This document shows positions 1-8,188 of a DNA stretch of 64,000 nucleotides, piece after piece; within the stretch, counting starts at the first letter, position 1; every line of letters begins with the position of its first letter. Below the pieces are notes generated by a model that searched no databases, had not been told where the DNA came from, and saw only the letters and a program-made list of their open reading frames with translations. A program made the position numbers and the translations under genes. The stretch comes from Paenibacillus sp. FSL H7-0331 (lineage in GTDB: Bacteria > Bacillota > Bacilli > Paenibacillales > NBRC-103111): contig NZ_MRTH01000002.1 in the NCBI RefSeq assembly GCF_001956045.1, positions 62,001 through 126,000 of the forward strand, given 5' to 3'.

Positions 1-438
1 AAAGCAATGGAGGATCACAAAAATCATTTTATTCTGATTTTGGCAGGGTATTCTGAAGAAATGGATCAGTTTTTGCAGACCAATCCCGGACTCCCTTCCC
101 GGTTTCCGATCCATCTGGAGTTTCCTGACTACACAGTCGAACAGCTCATGCAAATTACTGAAATGATGATCAAGGAACGGGAATACGTATTGAATGCACA
201 AGCTGAGAGCAAAATACGTCAGCAAATCATCAGCGAAAAGCAGCAGAATGATTCCGAGGCTTCTTTCAGTAACGCACGTTTTGTGCGAAATTTAATTGAA
301 AAAGCGATGCGAAACCATGCCGTACGTTTGTTGAACAGCCATGTCCAGCAGCCTAGCAAACAGGATTTAATGACACTTCGAGCCGAAGATGTAAAGCTGG
401 AACGAAAACAATCAAAGGAGACCCACAAATATTTATGA
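1..438 (+). CDS. spoVK: SpoVK-like AAA ATPase, C-terminal part (5' end outside window)
   Basis: The reading frame is open from the first base and closes at 438, so only about the last 145 residues are present. The segment carries the CbbX/SpoVK-type AAA signature: a 'FILILAGY' strand, then 'NPGLPSRFP' containing the arginine finger, then the 'NARFVRNLIEKA' sensor-2 helix. The Walker A and B motifs must lie upstream of the window. In Bacillus subtilis SpoVK is needed for spore maturation and sits directly upstream of hflX, as here. The stop codon overlaps the next start as ATGA, which suggests translational coupling. The assignment rests on motif plus synteny. Confidence 0.88.
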   Translation, partial: KAMEDHKNHFILILAGYSEEMDQFLQTNPGLPSRFPIHLEFPDYTVEQLMQITEMMIKEREYVLNAQAESKIRQQIISEKQQNDSEASFSNARFVRNLIEKAMRNHAVRLLNSHVQQPSKQDLMTLRAEDVKLERKQSKETHKYL

Positions 439-1757
439 AAACAACCACACATAGTATTGATCACGAATTGGAACGGGCTGTTCTTATGAGCCTTGTTACC
501 CCGCAGCAAAAAAGAGAGCAGTCGTATTCTGCCGAATATTCCTTGGCAGAGCTTGTCAGCTTGGCTGAGACCGCAGGTGTTGAGGTGTTGACGACTTTAT
601 CGCAGAACAAGGAAAAGATTGACTCCAAATGGTTTGTAGGCAAAGGCAAAGCCGCCGAGCTCAAGGAGCTTATTGAGGAGCATGGAGCCAATACAGCTAT
701 ATTTGATCAGGAATTGTCCGGAGCCCAGGTGCGGAATCTGGAAGAATTTCTGGATGTGAAAATTATCGATCGAACTCAATTGATTTTGGATATTTTTGCT
801 CAAAGAGCCAAAACCCGTGAAGGGATTATACAGGTAGAGTTGGCCCAGCTTAGCTATTTGCTGCCAAGGTTATCCGGTCAAGGCAAGAACCTGTCACGTT
901 TGGGTGGTGGCATCGGAACAAGAGGACCAGGGGAAAGCAAGCTGGAAACTGATCGTAGACACATTCGTGATCGGATTGATGAGCTCAAGCAGCAGTTGTC
1001 TGAATTCGTCAAGCATCGTAATCTACACAGAGAACGCCGCAAAAAAACAGGTGTGTTCCAGGTTGCTATTGTCGGGTATACGAATGCCGGGAAGTCGACA
1101 CTGCTCCGACAAATGACGGACGCTGATGTTTACGTCGAGAACCAGCTGTTCGCTACGCTTGACCCAACATCAAGGATGCTGAAGCTGCCTGGTGGCAAGG
1201 AAATTGTACTAACGGATACAGTAGGATTTATTCAGAATTTGCCGCATGATTTGGTTGCCGCTTTCCGTGCTACTTTGGAAGAGGTTTGTGAAGCTGACCT
1301 TATTTTACATGTCGTGGATAGCTCGGCTGACATGCTGGAAACCCAGATGCATGTTGTTAAACAGGTACTTACTGAGCTCAACGCACATGGAAAGGATCAG
1401 ATTACATTATTTAACAAAATCGATCAGTGTACACCCGAACAAATCCAAATGCTCTCTACCGAGGGTGACTTCTTGCGGATGTCGGCTTATAATGAAAGCG
1501 ATCTTGCACTGGTGTGCGAACTTATTGAAGCTCGCTTAATGGGAGACAGCAAAAAGTTTCGGATTCCTGTGGAGAAAGGCGATATGATTTCATTAATGTA
1601 CAGGATTGGCGAAGTTCTGGAGAATGAAGTGGAAGGCAATGATATGGTGTTTCAAGTCCGCATAGATAAACAGGAATACGAAAAGATCAGTCATTTGTTA
1701 ACCTCTTATGCAACAGATCAGTCACTGGATAAGGGAGAGAATGAGTTGTATGTTTAA
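435..1757 (+). CDS. hflX: GTPase HflX
   Basis: HflX is a ribosome-associated GTPase that splits stalled or heat-damaged 70S ribosomes. The 440-residue product has the HflX N-terminal domain (about 1-200) with the glycine-rich 'GGGIGTRGPGESKLETDRR' linker at 157-175. The GTPase domain follows, with P-loop 'GYTNAGKST' (about 214-222), 'DTVGF' (about 261-265) and 'NKID' (about 328). Length is normal. The ATG overlaps the spoVK stop by four bases. The gene corresponds to ynbA of B. subtilis, and the downstream ynbB-glnR-glnA order is also conserved. Confidence 0.96.
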   Translation: MKTTTHSIDHELERAVLMSLVTPQQKREQSYSAEYSLAELVSLAETAGVEVLTTLSQNKEKIDSKWFVGKGKAAELKELIEEHGANTAIFDQELSGAQVRNLEEFLDVKIIDRTQLILDIFAQRAKTREGIIQVELAQLSYLLPRLSGQGKNLSRLGGGIGTRGPGESKLETDRRHIRDRIDELKQQLSEFVKHRNLHRERRKKTGVFQVAIVGYTNAGKSTLLRQMTDADVYVENQLFATLDPTSRMLKLPGGKEIVLTDTVGFIQNLPHDLVAAFRATLEEVCEADLILHVVDSSADMLETQMHVVKQVLTELNAHGKDQITLFNKIDQCTPEQIQMLSTEGDFLRMSAYNESDLALVCELIEARLMGDSKKFRIPVEKGDMISLMYRIGEVLENEVEGNDMVFQVRIDKQEYEKISHLLTSYATDQSLDKGENELYV

Positions 1758-3000
1758 TGAACGCATAACGGCATGGATGGAGCTTGCCGAACAGCGGATT
1801 GAAGGTAAGTTTAAAGAAGTGGAACGGATCATTGATCAGAATCAGTGGAAGGTGATTCGTGCCTTTCAAAAGCATAAGGTCAGTGATTACCACTTCGCTG
1901 GCTCTACAGGTTATGGCTATAATGATCGAGGCCGCGAGGTGCTGGATCTGGTGTATGCAGATGTGTTTGGAGCGGAGGCTGCCCTGGTGCGGCCTCATTT
2001 TGTGTCTGGAACCCACACGATCAGCACGGCTTTATTCGGTGTGCTGCGTCCGGGTGACGAGCTGCTGATGATCACGGGGCGTCCCTATGATACGCTGCAC
2101 AAAGTAATTGGACAACCTCAGGATGGCAAAGGCTCTTTACAGGATTGGGGAATCATCTATAACGAGGTTGCTCTATTGGAGGATGGCAGCCCGGATTATG
2201 AAACGATTCGCAGCAGTATTACACCACGTACCAAGGTTATCGGTATTCAGCGATCACGCGGCTATTCCTGGCGTTCTTCGTTCAACGTCTCGCAAATTGA
2301 AGAGATGTCCCGTTTTGTAAAAGAACTCAAATCTGATGTTATTGTTTTTGTCGATAATTGTTATGGAGAGTTTACGGAGCTTCAGGAGCCGACAGAGGTT
2401 GGCGTAGATCTGATGGCAGGTTCTTTAATTAAAAACCCTGGGGGCGGTTTGGCTGCGACGGGAGGATATATCGTAGGAAAGCACAAGTATGTGGAACTGG
2501 CTTCCTTTCGCTTGACCGCGCCTGGTATCGGCGGAGAAGTTGGAGCCATGCTGGATACTACCCGCGGCATTTATCAAGGTCTGTTTCTGGCGCCACATTT
2601 GGTGGGACAAGCGGTCAAGGGTTCTATATTTGCAGCCGCCGTATTTGAACAGCATGGATTTGTGACACATCCGCATTGGAACGACAAACGTACGGACTTA
2701 ATACAGGCGATTAAGTTCACCAGTGCCGAGCATTTGATTGCCTTTGTTCAAGGTATTCAGCAAGCTTCAGCGATAGATGCACATGTGGTACCTGAGCCTT
2801 GGGCTATGCCTGGTTATGAGCATCCGGTCATCATGGCTGCAGGTACTTTCATTCAAGGCGGGAGCCTGGAGTTATCCGCAGATGCTCCGATCCGTGAACC
2901 GTATATTGCTTATATGCAAGGTGGATTAACTTATTCCCATTGTAAATTAGGTGTATTAACAGCTCTGAGTAGCATGATGGAACAAGGTTTATTAAAATAA
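1750..3000 (+). CDS. ynbB: PLP-dependent methionine gamma-lyase-family protein (YnbB / 'aluminium resistance' family)
   Basis: A fold-type I PLP enzyme of about 416 residues. The candidate Schiff-base lysine is in 'GSLIKNPGGGLAATGGY', and the cofactor-binding Asp is in 'FVDNCYGEF'. The family is usually named methionine gamma-lyase family or aluminium resistance protein; its true substrate is poorly defined, so only lyase-like chemistry is inferred. The frame is open from 1708, but AAGGGAGA at 1731-1738 best serves the ATG at 1750 (ATG 1741 is too close). That start overlaps the end of hflX by eight bases. Position between hflX and glnR matches B. subtilis ynbB. Confidence 0.88.
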   Translation: MFNERITAWMELAEQRIEGKFKEVERIIDQNQWKVIRAFQKHKVSDYHFAGSTGYGYNDRGREVLDLVYADVFGAEAALVRPHFVSGTHTISTALFGVLRPGDELLMITGRPYDTLHKVIGQPQDGKGSLQDWGIIYNEVALLEDGSPDYETIRSSITPRTKVIGIQRSRGYSWRSSFNVSQIEEMSRFVKELKSDVIVFVDNCYGEFTELQEPTEVGVDLMAGSLIKNPGGGLAATGGYIVGKHKYVELASFRLTAPGIGGEVGAMLDTTRGIYQGLFLAPHLVGQAVKGSIFAAAVFEQHGFVTHPHWNDKRTDLIQAIKFTSAEHLIAFVQGIQQASAIDAHVVPEPWAMPGYEHPVIMAAGTFIQGGSLELSADAPIREPYIAYMQGGLTYSHCKLGVLTALSSMMEQGLLK

Positions 3001-3020
3001 TGACTTATACTTTGCATGAA

Positions 3021-3060
3021 CCTAACATAACTTGACACGTTTATGTAGGAAGAGTAGAAT
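3021..3060 (+). promoter_or_regulatory. glnRA promoter with GlnR-like operator
   Basis: TTGACA at 3032-3037 and TAGAAT at 3055-3060 are 17 bases apart, a near-consensus sigma-A promoter upstream of glnR. Bases 3021-3037 (CCTAAN7TGACA) match the GlnR/TnrA consensus TGTNAN7TNACA except for the first two bases and overlap the -35 box. That is where GlnR represses its own operon in Bacillus. The operator is imperfect and therefore inferred. Confidence 0.7.
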
Positions 3061-3095
3061 GGGGGTAGGTTTTAAGTACACAGAGGTGATGAATC

Positions 3096-3509
3096 GTGGC
3101 TGATGATATACGTCGTAATATGGCGTTATTCCCCATTGGTATCGTAATGAAGTTGACAGATTTAACAGCTAGGCAAATCCGGTATTATGAACAACATGAG
3201 TTGATCATACCGGCCCGGACAGGCGGGAACCAGCGTCTCTATTCTTTTAATGATGTAGAGCGGTTGCTGGAAATTAAAGACTTGATTGAGAAAGGCGTGA
3301 ATATCGCCGGAATTAAACAGGTGCTGCTGCCTATGTCCAAGGATTCAGAGGACGCAACTGTTCTTAATGAGCAATCGGAAGTTAAACGCAGAGAAATGAC
3401 GGATTCACAGCTTCACCGCATGTTAAAGCAGCAGCTGCTTGGTGGAGGCAAACGTTTGGGGCAGGTATCTCTGATCCAAGGCGAGCTATCCAGATTTTTC
3501 AAAAAATAA
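3096..3509 (+). CDS. glnR: Transcriptional repressor GlnR (MerR family)
   Basis: GlnR represses glnRA and other nitrogen genes when complexed by feedback-inhibited glutamine synthetase. The 137-residue product has a MerR-type winged helix ('LTARQIRYYEQHELIIPARTGG', roughly residues 22-43, cited here as family signature), followed by a C-terminal tail rich in Arg/Lys/Gln ending 'LSRFFKK' that resembles the autoinhibitory tail of Bacillus GlnR. The GTG start at 3096 follows GAGGTGA at 3083-3089. It lies directly upstream of glnA, the classical operon partner. Confidence 0.95.
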   Translation: MADDIRRNMALFPIGIVMKLTDLTARQIRYYEQHELIIPARTGGNQRLYSFNDVERLLEIKDLIEKGVNIAGIKQVLLPMSKDSEDATVLNEQSEVKRREMTDSQLHRMLKQQLLGGGKRLGQVSLIQGELSRFFKK

Positions 3510-3586
3510 GCGCTTTCCAATGATTCAAATGCGGACTTATCAAAAAAGACTGATAAAACTGCGCAACTTAAGGAGGAACATGTACA

Positions 3587-4924
3587 GTGACTGAAAAGAA
3601 TTATAAAAAAGAGGACATCATCAAGATTGCCAAGGAACAAAATGTAAGATTTATTCGCTTGCAATTTACTGACTTGCTTGGAACGATCAAAAATGTGGAA
3701 ATTCCTATTAGCCAGCTGGAAAAAGCATTAGACAACAAAATGATGTTTGATGGTTCTTCGATTGAAGGTTACGTTCGTATTGAAGAGTCTGATATGTATT
3801 TGTATCCTGATCTTAGCACTTGGGTTATTTTCCCATGGGTGGTTGAGGATCGCATTGCACGTTTAATCTGTGATATTTACTTGCCAGATGGCAGACCCTT
3901 CCCTGGAGACCCGCGTGGTATCCTGAAGAATGCTTTGAAGGAAGCCGAAGATATGGGCTTTACAGCAATGAATGTTGGACCTGAGCCTGAATTTTTCCTG
4001 TTCAAAACCGATGAAAATGGCAATCCTTCTATGGAATTGAATGATCAAGGCGGATATTTTGACTTGGCTCCTATGGATCTTGGAGAGAACTGCCGTCGTG
4101 AGATCGTATTGACTTTGGAGGAAATGGGCTTTGAAATCGAAGCTTCCCACCATGAAGTAGCGCCGGGTCAGCATGAGATTGATTTTAAATATGCAGATGC
4201 AATCAAAGCGGCTGACCAAATTCAAACGTTCAAGCTGGTTGTTAAAACTGTAGCGAGACAGCATGGCCTGCACGCAACTTTTATGCCAAAGCCATTGTTT
4301 GGTGTGAACGGATCTGGTATGCACGCTCACCAATCGTTATTTAATGGTTCCACGAACACGTTCTATGATGAAAGTGACAAGCTGGGTCTAAGTGCAACTG
4401 CAAGATATTATATGGCTGGCATTTTGCGTCATGCCCGTGCGTTTGCAGCAATTACCAACCCAACCGTTAACTCATACAAGCGTCTGGTTCCAGGCTATGA
4501 AGCTCCTTGTTATGTTGCTTGGTCTGCCAGCAATCGGAGTCCAATGATTCGTATTCCTGCATCCAGAGGACTGAGCACCCGTGTTGAGGTTCGTAATCCG
4601 GATCCAGCTGCTAATCCATATCTGGCGTTAGCTGTTATGCTGAAGGCTGGTCTTGACGGAATCAAGAACAAAATGCAGCTGCCTCCGCCAACGGATCGTA
4701 ACATTTATGTAATGACCGAGGAAGAGCGTGAGGATCAAGGAATTCCAAGTCTGCCGGTTAACCTTAAGGTTGCGTTGGAAGAGATGCTGCGCGATGATGT
4801 CATTTGTGATGCGCTCGGTGATCACGCTCTGGCTCACTTCATTGAGCTTAAAGAAATCGAATGGGATATCTATCGCACTCAGGTTCATGCATGGGAACGC
4901 GAACAGTATTTGACGCTTTACTAA
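3587..4924 (+). CDS. glnA: Glutamine synthetase, type I
   Basis: Catalyses ATP-dependent amidation of glutamate to glutamine and, in Bacillaceae, also controls GlnR and TnrA. The 445-residue length is typical of the GSI-alpha form. Visible signatures are 'FDGSSIEGY' near residue 50, the ATP-binding '[17 protein letters not shown]' (about 236-252) and '[10 protein letters not shown]' in the C-terminal half. The adenylylation-site region of GSI-beta enzymes is not apparent. A GTG start at 3587 follows AAGGAGGAA at 3570-3578 with eight bases between. Co-transcription with glnR is expected. Confidence 0.97.
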   Translation: MTEKNYKKEDIIKIAKEQNVRFIRLQFTDLLGTIKNVEIPISQLEKALDNKMMFDGSSIEGYVRIEESDMYLYPDLSTWVIFPWVVEDRIARLICDIYLPDGRPFPGDPRGILKNALKEAEDMGFTAMNVGPEPEFFLFKTDENGNPSMELNDQGGYFDLAPMDLGENCRREIVLTLEEMGFEIEASHHEVAPGQHEIDFKYADAIKAADQIQTFKLVVKTVARQHGLHATFMPKPLFGVNGSGMHAHQSLFNGSTNTFYDESDKLGLSATARYYMAGILRHARAFAAITNPTVNSYKRLVPGYEAPCYVAWSASNRSPMIRIPASRGLSTRVEVRNPDPAANPYLALAVMLKAGLDGIKNKMQLPPPTDRNIYVMTEEEREDQGIPSLPVNLKVALEEMLRDDVICDALGDHALAHFIELKEIEWDIYRTQVHAWEREQYLTLY

Positions 4925-4969
4925 AAATTAGTTCACCATATGAATTATTTCTTTTTTCTTTGAATAGAC

Positions 4970-5020
4970 AAAAAGAAGCTCTCCCCATGTAGAAATTTTA
5001 CTGCGGGAAAGCTTCTTTTT
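4970..5020 (+). terminator. Intrinsic terminator after glnA
   Basis: The 16-base arms AAAAAGAAGCTCTCCC and GGGAAAGCTTCTTTTT (5005-5020) pair with one mismatch, and the right arm ends in five T residues. The hairpin closes the glnRA operon. Confidence 0.85.
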
Positions 5021-5050
5021 GTATGTGAGGACGCGATTGTAGCTCATAGC

Positions 5051-5085
5051 AAAAAGCCGACTGTCAAGTAGCCCTGACGTCGACT
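5051..5085 (-). terminator. Intrinsic terminator after lexA
   Basis: Read on the minus strand, GTCGACGTCA pairs with TGACAGTCGGC (one bulged base) and is followed by a TTTTT tract (AAAAA at 5051-5055 on the plus strand). It lies 25-60 bases beyond the lexA stop codon. Confidence 0.75.
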
Positions 5086-5109
5086 TCAATAAGTGCTTGA
5101 CTATAATGA

Positions 5110-5733
5110 TTACACGATGTCTCGGAACAACCCTACGACTCTTCCTAAAATAGTAACAGTCTTTAAACGAATCGGTTCCATAGTAGAGTTCTCAGGCTGT
5201 AGACGTATATGATCTTTTTCCTTGTAGAACCGCTTGACTGTAGCTTCGTCATCTTCGGTCATTGCAACAACAATATCACCGTTATTGGCGGTTTGCTGCT
5301 GTCTGACGATAACATAATCCCCATCATTGATACCGGCATCAATCATACTGTTGCCCTCGATACTCAACATGAACACATTGTAATCGCCAACATAATGACT
5401 CGGAAGTGGGAAGTAATCCTCGATATTTTCCGTAGCAGTAATCGGAATACCAGCAGTAACGCGTCCAATCAATGGAACACGAACAACGGATAAGGCAAAG
5501 TTGCTGCCCTCTGTCAGGGTACCGTCCGTAATTTCAATAGCTCTTGGCTTGGTAGGATCACGCCGAATGAGTCCCTTTTTCTCCAAACGTTCCAGATGTC
5601 CGTGCACAGTAGAACTGGAGGCGAGGCCAACTGCTTCACCAATTTCACGAACGGAAGGTGGATACCCTTTATCTTTCACTTCATTCTTAATAAAATCCAG
5701 GATTGCCAATTGTCGAATGGATAGCTTACTCAT
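5110..5733 (-). CDS. lexA: SOS repressor LexA
   Basis: LexA represses SOS genes and cleaves itself when bound to RecA filaments. The 207-residue product has an N-terminal winged helix ('[21 protein letters not shown]', residues 27-47, split here for clarity as [10 protein letters not shown] + [11 protein letters not shown]). The autocleavage site is Ala94-Gly95 in 'GRVTAGIP', and the catalytic dyad is Ser129 ('GNSMIDAG') and Lys167 ('ATVKRF'). The ATG at 5733 was chosen because GGAGTGAT precedes it at good spacing and 'MSKLS' is the family N-terminus; an upstream in-frame GTG overlaps that binding site. Divergent from the yneA-like gene. Confidence 0.97.
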   Translation of the reverse strand: MSKLSIRQLAILDFIKNEVKDKGYPPSVREIGEAVGLASSSTVHGHLERLEKKGLIRRDPTKPRAIEITDGTLTEGSNFALSVVRVPLIGRVTAGIPITATENIEDYFPLPSHYVGDYNVFMLSIEGNSMIDAGINDGDYVIVRQQQTANNGDIVVAMTEDDEATVKRFYKEKDHIRLQPENSTMEPIRLKTVTILGRVVGLFRDIV

Positions 5734-5768
5734 TAGGATCACTCCAATGCTTGGTAATAACTAGTGAG

Positions 5769-5797
5769 AGTATAACATAGAACCGGAGTTCGTACAA
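5769..5797 (-). promoter_or_regulatory. lexA promoter
   Basis: On the minus strand TTGTAC (5792-5797) and TATACT (5769-5774) are 17 bases apart. The LexA box at 5779-5792 occupies the spacer, so autorepression by promoter occlusion is expected. Confidence 0.75.
5779..5792. promoter_or_regulatory. LexA box 1
   Basis: AGAAC-CGGA-GTTCG matches the Gram-positive SOS consensus CGAACN4GTTCG at 9 of 10 defined bases. It lies inside the lexA promoter spacer. Confidence 0.85.
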
Positions 5798-5808
5798 ACA
5801 TAAGTTCT
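5795..5808. promoter_or_regulatory. LexA box 2 (weaker)
   Basis: CAAAC-ATAA-GTTCT matches CGAACN4GTTCG at 8 of 10 defined bases. It starts 16 bases from box 1 and overlaps the end of the lexA -35 region. Confidence 0.6.
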
Positions 5809-5818
5809 AATTTTTCAA

Positions 5819-5847
5819 TTGACACAAACATTTGTTCGTGTTATTTT
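5819..5847 (+). promoter_or_regulatory. Promoter of the yneA-like gene
   Basis: TTGACA at 5819-5824 and TATTTT at 5842-5847 with a 17-base spacer. LexA box 3 lies between the two elements. Confidence 0.75.
5825..5838. promoter_or_regulatory. LexA box 3
   Basis: CAAAC-ATTT-GTTCG matches at 9 of 10 defined bases and fills the spacer of the yneA promoter. Confidence 0.8.
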
Positions 5848-5853
5848 GAAAAC

Positions 5854-5867
5854 AGAACAAATGTTTG
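5854..5867. promoter_or_regulatory. LexA box 4 (weaker)
   Basis: AGAAC-AAAT-GTTTG matches at 8 of 10 defined bases. It lies just downstream of the yneA -10 element and abuts the ribosome binding site. Confidence 0.6.
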
Positions 5868-5879
5868 GGGGGCGCTGTT

Positions 5880-6260
5880 ATGTATATGAATGAACAATTG
5901 TTATCGAAGAGAGAGTCTGTTTCCAGGGATGCTTCTGCCTTTCCGCTGCTTCTAGCTTCCATTATTCCTTATCGAAAAAAGCTCTTGAGATATGCAGGCT
6001 TGTTCGCAGCAGCGTCAATCATTATTTTAATCAGCTTGTCTGTTTCGTTGCTTGGCGGAGATCTGGATGCTTATGCTTCATCGGATCACACACCTATTGA
6101 ATATTCGGTAGAGATCGTTAATGGCGATACATTATGGTCCATTGCCAGCAAACATGTACATAAAGGACAGGATGTCCGTGAATATATTTATAACCTCAAG
6201 AAAGTGAATGGATTAAAGTCTAGCATACTTCAAGAAGGGCAAACACTTAGACTTCCTTAA
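5880..6260 (+). CDS. yneA: YneA-like SOS cell-division inhibitor (TM + LysM)
   Basis: YneA of B. subtilis is induced in SOS and delays septation from outside the membrane, using a LysM domain that binds peptidoglycan. This 126-residue protein has a basic N-terminus, one membrane segment at about 38-58 ('YAGLFAAASIIILISLSVSL'), and a C-terminal LysM domain (about 75-125, 'GDTLWSIASKHV'). The ATG at 5880 follows GGGGGGC at 5867-5873; a TTG at 5865 would sit inside a LexA box. Divergence from lexA with shared LexA boxes supports the role. Sequence outside the LysM is poorly conserved in this family. Confidence 0.85.
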   Translation: MYMNEQLLSKRESVSRDASAFPLLLASIIPYRKKLLRYAGLFAAASIIILISLSVSLLGGDLDAYASSDHTPIEYSVEIVNGDTLWSIASKHVHKGQDVREYIYNLKKVNGLKSSILQEGQTLRLP

Positions 6261-6415
6261 AAAGATAGACTTAACTTTGTATGTCGGAATTAACACTCTC
6301 ACGCACACAATACATAGAAACACCTCCTTGACTCTTGACAATGGTAGGCCATAATGTCAAAGTATACTTTGATGCATTTATCAAGCATTTTTGTAGAAGA
6401 TCGGGAGGATTTTAC

Positions 6416-6628
6416 ATGGATAATGGAACAGAGCCATATATTCAACGAATCAATGAATTGGCCCGTAAAGCCAAAACAGTAGGTCTGACAGACGATGAGC
6501 TGGAAGAACGCAATGAGCTTCGTAAACGCTATATAGAAGCTTTTAAAGGCAATCTTCGCAGTCAGTTGGAGACAATTAAATTTGTTGATGAGGAACAAGA
6601 GGATAGTGACACGAACCAGCACAAATAA
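6416..6628 (+). CDS. ynzC: DUF896 / UPF0291 family protein YnzC
   Basis: A 70-residue helical protein beginning 'MDNGTEPYIQRINELARKAK' and containing 'LTDDELEERNELRKRYIEAFKGNLR' (as two pieces: LTDDELEERNELR and KRYIEAFKGNLR), the DUF896 signature. B. subtilis YnzC lies in the SOS-inducible yneA-yneB-ynzC operon; its molecular role is unknown. The ATG at 6416 follows GGGAGGA at 6403-6409. The resolvase-like yneB that separates yneA and ynzC in B. subtilis is absent. No terminator is seen between yneA and this gene, so co-transcription from the SOS promoter is possible. Confidence 0.88.
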   Translation: MDNGTEPYIQRINELARKAKTVGLTDDELEERNELRKRYIEAFKGNLRSQLETIKFVDEEQEDSDTNQHK

Positions 6629-6646
6629 TTAGGGGTGAATCATTGC

Positions 6647-7636
6647 GTGCAGTATCGAGTATTGGGCAAAAGCGGGGTTGTGGTTTCTGAGCTTTGTTTG
6701 GGGACCATGACCTTTGGCAATACAACCAGCGAGGAAGTCTCAACGACCATGATTCACGATTTTTTGGATCAAGGTGGGAATTTTCTTGATACTGCGGATG
6801 TGTATGTATCAGGACGTTCTGAGGAAGTCGTTGGCAAAGCGATCAGCGGTCGACGCTCAGATGTGATTCTGGCCACTAAAGTACGTTTTGCGACAGCAAA
6901 TAATGTTAATCATGTCGGCTTATCACGCAAACATATTTTAGACGGGGTAGAAGCCAGCTTACGGCGTTTGAATACTGACTACATCGATTTGTATCAAATG
7001 CATGTCTGGGATCAAATTACACCGATTGAAGAAACATTACGTACGTTGGATGATTTGGTGACATCTGGAAAAGTCAGATACATCGGGTGCTCCAACTTTT
7101 TGGCGTATCAAATTATGAAATCCCTTGGGATCAGTGATCATAATCGATATGCCCGATTTATTTCCAATCAACCGCAGTATAGTCTCGTGTCTCGTCAGAT
7201 GGACAGGGAAGTGCTACCTTTATGTATCGAAGAAAATGTAGGTGTTATTCCATGGGGACCTATTGGTGGCGGTTTCCTAAGCGGTAAATACCCTCGTGGT
7301 GAAGCACCGACAGAAGGTAGGCTCTCGTCTAAAGCGGGTGAAAGCAGCTGGATGTTACGCAACTCAGAGAAAAACTTCCGTATACTTGAAGAAGTTCTTG
7401 CTGTTTCCTCTGAAATTGATCAAACACCTGTTCAGGTGGCTTTGAATTGGCTTATACATAAAAAGGGGATTACCGCCCCTATATTTGGTGCAAGGACATT
7501 GGAGCAGTACCATGAGAATATGGGAGCAGTTGGCTGGAAGCTCTCCACAGATCATTGGAACCGCTTGGATACTGTGAGTGCGCTTGAGGATGACTATCCA
7601 TACCGATTTATAGAAAAATTTAAAAGAGAAGTGTAG
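6647..7636 (+). CDS. Aldo/keto reductase
   Basis: A 329-residue NADPH-dependent oxidoreductase of the AKR superfamily; substrate unknown. It opens with the usual 'LGKSGVVVSELCLGTMTFG' strand. The catalytic Asp/Tyr are in 'FLDTADVYVSG', the Lys in 'LATKVRF' and the His in 'LYQMHVWD'; nucleotide contacts fall near 'IPWGPIGGGFLSGKY'. Members this close to YajO/Tas-like enzymes act on small aldehydes or ketones. The GTG at 6647 gives the family N-terminus and is eight bases after AGGGGTGA; an in-frame GTG at 6635 lies within that binding site. Confidence 0.9.
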   Translation: MQYRVLGKSGVVVSELCLGTMTFGNTTSEEVSTTMIHDFLDQGGNFLDTADVYVSGRSEEVVGKAISGRRSDVILATKVRFATANNVNHVGLSRKHILDGVEASLRRLNTDYIDLYQMHVWDQITPIEETLRTLDDLVTSGKVRYIGCSNFLAYQIMKSLGISDHNRYARFISNQPQYSLVSRQMDREVLPLCIEENVGVIPWGPIGGGFLSGKYPRGEAPTEGRLSSKAGESSWMLRNSEKNFRILEEVLAVSSEIDQTPVQVALNWLIHKKGITAPIFGARTLEQYHENMGAVGWKLSTDHWNRLDTVSALEDDYPYRFIEKFKREV

Positions 7637-7660
7637 CCGGTATATTAAAGGAGATTGCCT

Positions 7661-8173
7661 ATGTCTCGCAAGTGGGAACGAATGGTCAAGAAGAATACGA
7701 AAGTAGTTAACAAAAGTAGGGCCAAGCATGGCAAGCCAACGATCAGCCAAACCGTATCATCAGACGATTCGGTTACTATTAAAGGGCGTAATTGGACGTT
7801 ATCGTTATTTTTATTTTGTGTAGGTATTTTTTGTTTTATAGCTTTTCAGAACACAAATCAGGATGAATACTTGTACTGGCTAACAGGCGGAAGTTATATG
7901 CTACTGAGCTTATTCATGTTTGGTGTCAGACGCCCGCAGCTTAAAATTGGCAAAGACTTTTTGGGAAGCCGTCGATTTACGGGAGACAAGAGAGTACCCG
8001 CTTCGGATATTAAAGAAATCGCATTATCTTCGGATGCTGTCATCATTTCATTGAAGAGCAGCAAAATCAGATGGTCGTTTACACGTTTTTATCATAGAAT
8101 GGATATTTCGGCGATGTCCGAGCGATTGAAGGAATTCGCCGCTAATCATGCAGTACCTTTGAAGGTGGAGTAG
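7661..8173 (+). CDS. Two-TM membrane protein of unknown function
   Basis: Not recognised. The 170-residue product has a strongly basic N-terminus (residues 1-30, rich in Lys/Arg). Two membrane segments follow at roughly 47-65 ('LSLFLFCVGIFCFIAF') and 75-92 ('YWLTGGSYMLLSLFMFGV'), then a soluble C-terminal part of about 75 residues with alternating beta-like strands ('SDAVIISLKSSKIRWSFTRF') reminiscent of PH-like membrane-anchored domains. AAAGGAGAT at 7647-7655 supports ATG 7661. It lies tightly between the reductase and the HAD gene, so an operon is likely. Confidence 0.75.
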   Translation: MSRKWERMVKKNTKVVNKSRAKHGKPTISQTVSSDDSVTIKGRNWTLSLFLFCVGIFCFIAFQNTNQDEYLYWLTGGSYMLLSLFMFGVRRPQLKIGKDFLGSRRFTGDKRVPASDIKEIALSSDAVIISLKSSKIRWSFTRFYHRMDISAMSERLKEFAANHAVPLKVE

Positions 8174-8188
8174 AAAGGGAGAGGCTCA

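Noticed and set aside
6329..6368. Separate promoter before ynzC
   Set aside because: TTGACT/TAATGT and TTGACA/TATACT pairings exist, but one -10 is poor and the other spacing is 22 bases, so neither is convincing.
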